Made by a program: the position numbers and the translations under genes. DNA of 64,000 bases from Ustulina deusta (taxonomy: Eukaryota > Ascomycota > Sordariomycetes > Xylariales > Xylariaceae): positions 372,001-436,000 of the forward strand of contig JAJNNX010000023.1 of the NCBI GenBank assembly GCA_023159155.1. The letters are read 5' to 3'. The first letter of the stretch is position 1; the number at the start of each line of letters is the position of its first letter. The notes beneath the pieces were generated by a model. It was not told the DNA's origin. It saw only the letters and a program-made list of their open reading frames with translations, and made no database searches. This document shows positions 57,365 to 64,000 of this stretch, piece after piece.

Positions 57365-58861
57365 ATGCCACACTTCTGGGACCTACGACACGGTACATCC
57401 GGTTACTCCCAGAGTGACCGAGCGATAACTAGAAATCTAGTATCTTTAAATTATGAAGATAATTTCTTTGACATGGTAAGCTTTGCATATCATGATAAAA
57501 AGGGACAAAAGCCGCTAATATCAATACACTGTCAGGTCGATGATCTTCTATGGACCGCCGTACGCTATGCTGATGGCCCACTGCGTCGTTACATGAAGGA
57601 AGACGCGACATTCACCAAATTCTGCGACGAGATTGAAAGCTTTGAGGCACTTTTTAAAGCCGATCCCAACTTACCAACGGGTGATATTAGACCCTCGCCT
57701 TGGATACCGGAGTTTGTTCGAAATTATTTACACCAGCAGCTAGAGAAGGTATGCGGTCCGTCCATATCGGATGAATTAACATGGGTGACAAGAGAGGCAG
57801 GATATCAACTTGCTGGACTATCAATTACCCAATTCTATCGATAGCTTGGATTTTATCTTGACCACGAGAATGCTTGCGGAAGAAGACTTCAAAGTCGGTG
57901 TAGTCATCGGCCTTGTAATGCACCTTTTGCACCTGGTTGATCTATACGGTCCTACGAGCCGCCCTGGGGACACGCGACGTGCACCAGAAGACAATCATGG
58001 GGCTAAATATGATGCCTTTAAATTGGTAGAGAAAAGCATTGGGAATAACCCGGGATTTGTTTGGCATTTTACTGTGAGTAGGCTCTAACTAGAATCATAG
58101 GAGGTAAGACTAAACAGTCCGCAGGAAAATCGGCGCAAGGAATACCATTTCGCAGTTTCTCATAAACACGCTAGCTCCATGGATCGATGCCAGGGAAGTC
58201 CCAATAATGAGTCGAGCACTTGTTCTATAGGCACCAGCTGCTCTTACTTCGAGGAATCCGGAGATAACGGGTCGCATTCCTTTCATGTTGTCCGTTGGGC
58301 TTTGGGTTTTAAAGAGCATACCCCCGCGGAGGAGACTCTCTGTGCTTTTCATGGCGAAGCGGCGGCGTCGTCTGTCCTGAATCCCAGTAAAGGTGCGTTC
58401 TAAGTGTGATGTTCAAAATCTGAGAAGATCTCTAGACTGACGATATACATAGATACGGATCCCCGGGCGCACGTAGGCTGTGTTAAGATTATGAGAAGAA
58501 CTACCATCATTAATAGACCTGTAGCACATCACCTAATGTCTGCACAGCAAGCTTCTGGGGATTCAAGATTGGCGAAGAGGTGGAAAGCCTTGTGCAAGAG
58601 CTATTGGAACGAGCCTCAACCGAGCTGGAGCAACCGATTTTTGTCGCATCTACGGTCGGCTTGCAGTTGAATGAGCCTACCACGTTACCGTTACTTCATG
58701 ACTCTAACATTGGGCATTTGCCGTCGCCAAGTTCATATTTCGGGACTCCGGCCGATTATACCATTTTCTTTTCTTTTCTTTTGGAAGAGGTAATAGTCAT
58801 TTCCCTAGGCCTCTCAATTCACCTGTTGTCGACCGATTGTTGGCGTTACGCGATTCCATAA
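57365..58861 (+). pseudogene. Unidentified broken coding locus
   Basis: An ORF from the ATG at 57365 (159 residues; VSFAYHDKKGQKPLISIHCQ, then DDLLWTAVRYADGPLRRYMK) looks like real protein. It ends at 57844 while an overlapping frame continues with NSIDSLDFILTTRMLAEEDF and KVGVVIGLVMHLLHLVDLYG up to a GTGAGT near 58073. After possible introns, further protein-like pieces follow: TISQFLINTLAPWIDAREVP, a TAG, then NPEITGRIPFMLSVGLWVLK. Near 58554-58660 comes FWGFKIGEEVESLVQELLER...PIFVASTVGLQLNE. The last piece resembles the C-terminal strand of GNAT acetyltransferases, with low certainty. Frame changes and a stop suggest decay, or an intron structure I cannot resolve. Function unknown. Confidence 0.4.
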
Positions 58862-59207
58862 ACAGAAAATAACTGCATGGGAGTGAAGTTCAAGTCAAGT
58901 AACCCCCGAGGTGGTCCGTCACCTCTGTAGTACGCACTGTAGATCTTATGCCCGATGTGGCTGTGCGCGGCTAGCTCAGACGGGAGTGCTGTGGCGTTGC
59001 GAAAGCCAAATTATTGGTAGGTTAGGTACTTGCTGAGACTATGAGTCTACCTGTCTACTAGTAGTTTACGGTGCCAGAGGGATCTTCCTCTCGCACAACC
59101 TGCAGTACGCCCAGTCACAAGAACCATATCGTCGGTCGGACTTTGGCTTCATACGTCTGGCTTGAACTTGGCGATGAATACAGCAACAGGTACATAAATC
59201 GACGGCC
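58862..59207. other. Upstream region of the phosphodiesterase gene
   Basis: About 350 bp before the start codon at 59208. A tRNA-like A-box word is present but no tRNA fold was found. TAGGTAC occurs near 59022. No TATA box is evident. Confidence 0.45.
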
Positions 59208-61655
59208 ATGTCTCTCCAACAATTAAACACCGCCGTGGAGAAAGACCGATCGCTGCTCTCGCCTCTCTCATACGACGATGATGCCGTCTCCCTCCACAGC
59301 CGAAGCGAACAAGACACCGATAGCGAAGATGACCAGATACTGGCCGCGGCACGGAACAGCCAAGAGCTCCGTGCTCGCGACCGCATGGTCTTGATGGAAG
59401 AGGAGGAGATGGATCAGTTGGTCGTTGACTCGAGGGCACAACGAGAGCGTCAGGGACGGGGGAGCAGTCTGCAACGCCGTGGTAGCAACCTGGCGTTGCC
59501 GAACCCCATCCAGGCATTGCGCAAGTATGGCAAAACGCGCTCGGAAACGGCGATCCACGACCCTGCAAACCCAGCCGAGGATCTGCACGACGAGAAGCGG
59601 CGCAATCGACGAAAGAGGCGCAGAGATAAAAAGGACCATCTACTGAGGGAAGCCCGTGACGGCGAAGACGGGGAGCTTATGCGCGAAATGGAAGGGGGCG
59701 GGATCAAGGACGGGAGTTCGACAGGCGAAAGCAGTGACCGAGACGACAGCGAGGAACTCGACCGCCAACACCTAATCCACGTTTCGGGGGCGAAGACTGC
59801 CAAGAGGCGCAGATGGATAAAATGGATATTTATATACACCACTATCGCCGTGGCTTTCGTCTTCCTGGTGCTTCTAGCCTGGAAAGTGTCGTTGGACAAG
59901 AAACGCTCTACGGCTACCCAACTGAGGAGCAATGGCACAGCACTTTTCGCCCCAACGACTCTCATAATTAGTTTGGATGGTTTCCGAGCCGACTTTCTGA
60001 CGCGTGGATTAACACCACGACTGAATGCCTTCATTAAGGAGGGTGTGTCGCCGCTGTATATGACCCCGTCATTCCCATCTGTCACCTTTCCTGTGAGTAC
60101 TGATCCATGGTGACTATGACGGCGTGAGAGAATCTAATGCTGTTTCCAGAATCACTACACTCTTGCTACAGGCTTGTACCCCGAAAGCCACGGTGTTGTC
60201 GGCAATACCTTCTGGGATCCCGCCCTGCAAGCTGAGTTCTATTATACAGACCCAGACCGAAGCCTCGAACCGAAATGGTGGGGAGGTGAACCTTTTTGGG
60301 TCACCGCAGAGCTTCAGGGGGTTCGCACAGCTGTACATATGTGGCCTGGGAGTGAGGCACATATAAACAACATGGATCCAAGTTTCCTCGACCGATACAA
60401 CGGAAAGGAGGTCTTACCGAAAAAGGTCGATAGAATTTTAGAGTTCATCGACAAACCTGGGCTAGAGCACCCACAAGTAAACGAACGATTGCGGCCGCAG
60501 CTCATAGCAGCGTATGTCCCCAATGTGGATGCAAGTGGTCACCTTTATGGCCCGAATAGCACCGAAATTTTCACAACGATTAGAGAAGTCGATGCCATGC
60601 TGGATCAACTTTTCCAGGGACTTGAAGAGAGGAATCTAACTGATATCGTCAATGTTATCATCGTGTCAGATCACGGAATGGCTACCACTGATGTCAGTCG
60701 GATGATTCAAATCGAAGATTTGGTTGATATCACCAAAGTAGAGCATCTAGACGGGTGGCCCTTGGTCGGCATTCGCCCAAAGAAGCCGGAAGATTTGCAA
60801 GTCCTTTATAAGCAAGCAGTCAAGAAAGTAGAGGAGAACCCGAATTTCGATGTCTACCTTAAAGATAAAGACATGCCGGAACGGTTTCACTTTAGCAATA
60901 ATGATCGCATTGCCCCCCTTTGGATCATCCCGAAAACGGGGTGGGCAATCGTCGAAAAGGCTGAGTTCGATATTCAGGAAGCTAAGGCAATGAATATTTC
61001 ATATCACCCACGTGGACTGCATGGGTATGATCATGAACATCCCTTGATGCGGGCCATCTTCGTCGCTCGCGGGCCTGCTTTCCCTCATCAACCACATAGC
61101 AAGGTCGAGACATTCCAGAATATCAATGTTTACAATATCCTATGCGATTCAATTGGAATGAATCCCGTGCCGAATAATGGAACTCTTCGGCTGCCTTTGA
61201 GAGTAGTTGGACTTCATAACGACGAAATGGTACTCGAACAACCAGAAGATCCAGTCCCAACGTCGACGAGCAAGGACGTTGCCACTAGTATGACGTCTAT
61301 CCTTCCAATAGCCACAGAATCTTTGACGGACAAATCTACGACATCCTCGGGAGTTGAGGATGAACCAAAGCGGCCAACAAGGCCAGTGACGCCAGCGACA
61401 CCAACGACAACGACAACAACAAGACCAACAACGTCAACATCGTCAACAACGACATCAGCGAAGCCCGAGAAATCGAAAGAACCACAGCAACCGGAAGAGT
61501 CTCAACAAGGGGAAGCGCCAGAGGAGAGTGGGAAACCCGAGAAACCGGACGATGGCAAGAGCGGCTCTTGGTGGGAATCCTTTAAAGAGACCTTTGATTG
61601 GGCCAAGGACAAGTTTAATGAGTTATTGGACAAGGTCAATGGCGAAGGCAGCTAA
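59208..61655 (+). CDS. Type II nucleotide pyrophosphatase/phosphodiesterase (NPP)
   Basis: Exons 59208-60092 and 60150-61655 give 796 residues; the intron (GTGAGT...CCAG) lies inside the active-site segment, joining PSVTFP to NHYTLATG. A 200-residue cytosolic N-terminus is highly charged (RRNRRKRRRDKKDHLLREAR). One signal-anchor helix follows (about 208-227, WIFIYTTIAVAFVFLVLLAW). The alkaline-phosphatase-fold domain has LIISLDGFRADFL (metal Asp), SFPSVTFPNHYTLATGLYPE with the nucleophile Thr, and VPNVDASGHLYGPNS. Next come IVSDHGMATTD and GLHGYDHEHPLMRAIFVARG, supplying the further metal ligands. A Thr/Ser-rich linker follows, then an amphipathic end (WWESFKETFDWAKDKFNELL). It is like yeast Npp1/Npp2: extracellular or vacuolar cleavage of nucleotides and phosphodiesters, releasing phosphate. 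It is intact. Confidence 0.93.
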
Positions 61656-62817
61656 ACCTAAATCAATCTCTTTTCATATATCATCTTGGTCTGCTTTCTT
61701 AGTTTTGTTTTGCCCAATGTAAATGTTAGGCGTTGGTGGTTGGTATTTTTGGGGTTTCACAACTTAGAGCTCAATCGGATGGTTCTCTTTTTCCGATACT
61801 TATACCAAGGTTTTAATATCAGCAATAGAGCTTGTTTGGGTAGTTCCGGCATCGATCAGCATCTAATCAGGTTTAGAATAGTGTATGTATGAATGATCAG
61901 AAGAACCAATTCTTCAGTCGTTACCTCATATCTGTTACTATGCATCTGGATTGATGATCGCGAGTTGTATATGTACTCTGCTGTATTTTAATCCTATGTT
62001 GGTGATAGCAGGAAACACAAGATGTATTCTTTCCATCGTATAGCCAGGTTATGTTCCAAGGGTTGATTACACGGACGACTACGAGGCTGCACCATTGCGC
62101 TATATAATACCTAGGCAATATAGCCGTCTGATTGAGGGGGGGGGGGGGGGGGGGAAACAAAGACTGTAGGGTGTTACCCAAGTATATTATGTGCCTAACA
62201 GACGAAATATGAAACCGTCCTTCCTAAATTTACTTCCGGTACGTCCGTAGCAAGAAAGCTTGGGATTTGAAGCGAAGAATTGTGATCTCGAAATGTATGA
62301 TCGTCTTAGGCTAAGCTCATTGCCGAACTAGACAGGACCAGGGGCAGGGTTATTGGTCTGCTAAGGAGTGTTGCAGTCATGCTGATTGGGTGGGAAACGC
62401 AACTGAGGGAACTGTCTGGGAACCAGCTTCTTCTTGCATTAATCCATTGATTCGGAGGAATCTAAAGCACGTGAAAAAAACACCGAAAAACCCCCCACTT
62501 AAATAGATACCGGTTTGCTCTCTGGTCACAGAACGAGCATGGTGGGATCGCCGTCCCAAAGGGGGCTTAGAGTCTCTCCTATCATCGACATAAAGTCGCA
62601 GGATCCCCACCTTGCATCGTTGTATGACGTCCCAAGCGGTATGGCCGAGGGAAGATGATGGATAGAGCATGGGCGGCCGCAGAGGCCCGTGACGACAGAC
62701 ACAAGCAGCAGGAATATATAAGATGAAATGTCAACGCATTGACGAGAGGAGTAGAGACCACTTCATTCCATTATCCCGTATCTTGTCCAAGCGTTTCCCT
62801 CACAAGCCAACAACATA
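61656..62817. other. Intergenic, includes lipase promoter and poly-G run
   Basis: It holds the 3' UTR of the phosphodiesterase and the promoter of the lipase. TATATAAG lies at 62715-62722, about 96 bp before the lipase start, and is a plausible TATA box. No gene was seen between. Confidence 0.5.
62136..62154. repeat. Poly-G run of 19
   Basis: Nineteen consecutive G residues in an intergenic position. Exact length may vary between reads; G-quadruplex formation is possible in principle. Confidence 0.9.
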
Positions 62818-63723
62818 ATGGCGATCAGTAGCCGGCTCGCTGCGTTCCTAGCCTCTTGGTCGGTATGGGTTTCAGCCCTCCCAAGCCAAAGCAGGGACTC
62901 CCGTAGTGTCAACTTCAATATCCCCAGTGCACTCACCTCCAGTAACCTTTACGGTGCTCCCGACAACGACTTCTCGTGCAAGTCGTCGCGCAACCCTGTG
63001 GTGATACTCCACGGCCTCTCCGCCAATCGTGACGTCGACCTCAACCTCTTGCAGTACGAGCTCAACGATCGCGGGTACTGCACATTCTCGATAACGTATG
63101 GTGCGCACGCCATTCCCAGCTGGATAGGCGGGCTGGAGGATATGACCGAGTCATCTAAGCAGATCGCGGACTTCGTGCGCGAGGTCCAGCAAAAGACGGG
63201 AGCCTCGAAGGTTGACATGGTGGGACACTCGGAGGGCGGAGTGCAATCAATCTACGTGCCGTTGACACAGGACGGCATCTCCGACATCGTCGAGCACATC
63301 GTGGCTCTTGGCCCCGCGATCCACGGCGCCACTTACTTCGGCTTCACAGACCTGTGGTATATCGGCGGGGACGTCACGCGAACACTCGTCGGGAAGTTGA
63401 TCGATCTCGTCGGCTGCCCTGCATGTGAGCAGTTGGCGCCCGACGGCTTGGTCACGGATCAGTTCGCGGCAGCGGAGAATATTGTCCAGGACGGCAATAA
63501 GGTCACGGTCATCATGTCAAAGTCTGATACCCTCGTGCCGGAGGATGTGAGCACGATCGACGAGCCTGGGGTCAGAAATGTCCTCGTCCAGACGACATGT
63601 CCTGATGATCAAGTCGGACACGCTGGTCTGGCTTGGGATAAGTCAGTTTGGCGCCTTATCATCAATGCGCTGGAAGAGACGGACGAGGAAGTGTATCCTT
63701 GTGAAAAGGGTCTCCCATTTTAG
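62818..63723 (+). CDS. Secreted lipase (alpha/beta hydrolase, Lipase_2-like)
   Basis: One exon, 301 residues, starting at the ATG 62818 with a signal peptide (MAISSRLAAFLASWSVWVSA). The hydrolase fold shows the oxyanion segment NPVVILHGLSANRD (about residues 59-72), helix segments SKQIADFVREVQQKTGASKV and the nucleophile elbow VGHSEGGVQS, with catalytic Ser in GHSEG (about residue 141). A likely acid Asp lies in VIMSKSDTLVPED, and the His is in DQVGHAGLAWDKSVW. Cysteines near 53, 88, 202/205, 261 and 296 could form disulfides. The pattern fits class-2 triacylglycerol lipases of fungi and actinobacteria. Extracellular ester hydrolysis is expected; the acyl preference is unknown. It is intact. 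Confidence 0.88.
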   Translation: MAISSRLAAFLASWSVWVSALPSQSRDSRSVNFNIPSALTSSNLYGAPDNDFSCKSSRNPVVILHGLSANRDVDLNLLQYELNDRGYCTFSITYGAHAIPSWIGGLEDMTESSKQIADFVREVQQKTGASKVDMVGHSEGGVQSIYVPLTQDGISDIVEHIVALGPAIHGATYFGFTDLWYIGGDVTRTLVGKLIDLVGCPACEQLAPDGLVTDQFAAAENIVQDGNKVTVIMSKSDTLVPEDVSTIDEPGVRNVLVQTTCPDDQVGHAGLAWDKSVWRLIINALEETDEEVYPCEKGLPF

Positions 63724-64000
63724 ACCGGGATTTTGTAAACCCATTCAGTTTGGCGGCGTAAAACCAAATATTCTCTGTTAATTCTACGTAGAGAAAAGAT
63801 ACCCATTATCGTAAATAAGAAGTACTGATCAAAACCTACATGTATTAGTCCCCTGTATACATGGTACATACATTGTCATAGCGCATACGGAGGTCGGCTG
63901 TTGGCTGCTATCTTCGCCACAATTTGGAGGACGACAGGGGGCTGGAGATGCCCAGAAAATCCACCCTAAGAGCAACCCTAAGAGAATTGGCATCATTTCG
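63724..64000. other. 3' flank of lipase gene
   Basis: AT-rich 3' flanking sequence up to the window edge; no further gene seen. Confidence 0.45.

Noticed and set aside
58960..59020. A tRNA-like start (ggctagctcagacgggag, A-box-like)
   Set aside because: No B-box (GGTTCGANNCC) at the right distance and no complete cloverleaf could be folded.

Overview
This window looks like nuclear DNA from a filamentous ascomycete (Pezizomycotina, probably Sordariomycetes; the class is an inference). The evidence is short introns of about 50-90 bp with GTRNGT donors, CTRAC-like branch sites and TAG/CAG acceptors, wide intergenic gaps, and recognisable fungal housekeeping proteins such as a cerevisin-type vacuolar protease, Nuo9.5, Wbp1, Prp38, Isy1 and a mitochondrial GatA. 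No tRNA, rRNA, CRISPR array or intact transposon was recognised. All intron positions come from reading splice signals and keeping frame; none has transcript support.

Left part (1-25.5 kb), mostly housekeeping. A broken O-methyltransferase (128-855, -) is followed by an intact vacuolar subtilisin (1881-3554, -). Next come a very large BEACH-domain protein (6559-14556, +), the complex I 9.5 kDa subunit (15079-15405, -), the OST48/Wbp1 subunit of oligosaccharyltransferase (16071-17708, +), Prp38 (18499-19365, +), mitochondrial glutamyl-tRNA(Gln) amidotransferase subunit A (19682-21303, -), a secreted 5'-nucleotidase-like phosphoesterase (21785-23708, +) and the splicing factor Isy1 (24644-25471, -). 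Two spliceosome components therefore lie about 6 kb apart.

Middle part (25.5-51 kb), accessory. The intergenic DNA is longer, looks more AT-rich and holds gene debris. It has a P450 remnant (28.49-28.91 kb, -) next to a short-chain dehydrogenase remnant (29.04-29.43 kb, +), a CFEM-like membrane-anchored protein (29718-30824, -), and a seven-helix rhodopsin-like/Pth11-type receptor (31680-32953, -). These are followed by a GH3 beta-xylosidase (37763-40569, +), a secreted FAD-linked oxidase with eight exons (40724-43073, -), the 3' half of a second P450 (about 44985-45661, +), and an adenylation-thiolation-reductase (NRPS-like) enzyme (46235-49498, +). The NRPS-like enzyme carries a 2-bp frameshift in its reductase domain. 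The oxidase, P450 and reductase could be one small biosynthetic cluster that is decaying; this is inference from proximity and families.

Right part (51-64 kb). A secreted DUF1996 protein (51174-52982, +) is followed by a decayed membrane-anchored secreted protein (53940-55207, +) and an unidentified broken locus (57365-58861, +). The window ends with an intact type II nucleotide pyrophosphatase/phosphodiesterase (59208-61655, +) and a secreted lipase (62818-63723, +).

The main signals for a second look are the mixture of intact and broken accessory genes, with nonsense codons that mostly look like C-to-T/G-to-A transitions. Three splicing curiosities also stand out: an exon that is only the ATG of isy1, a GC-AG intron in the oxidase, and an intron hidden inside an open frame in the BEACH gene.
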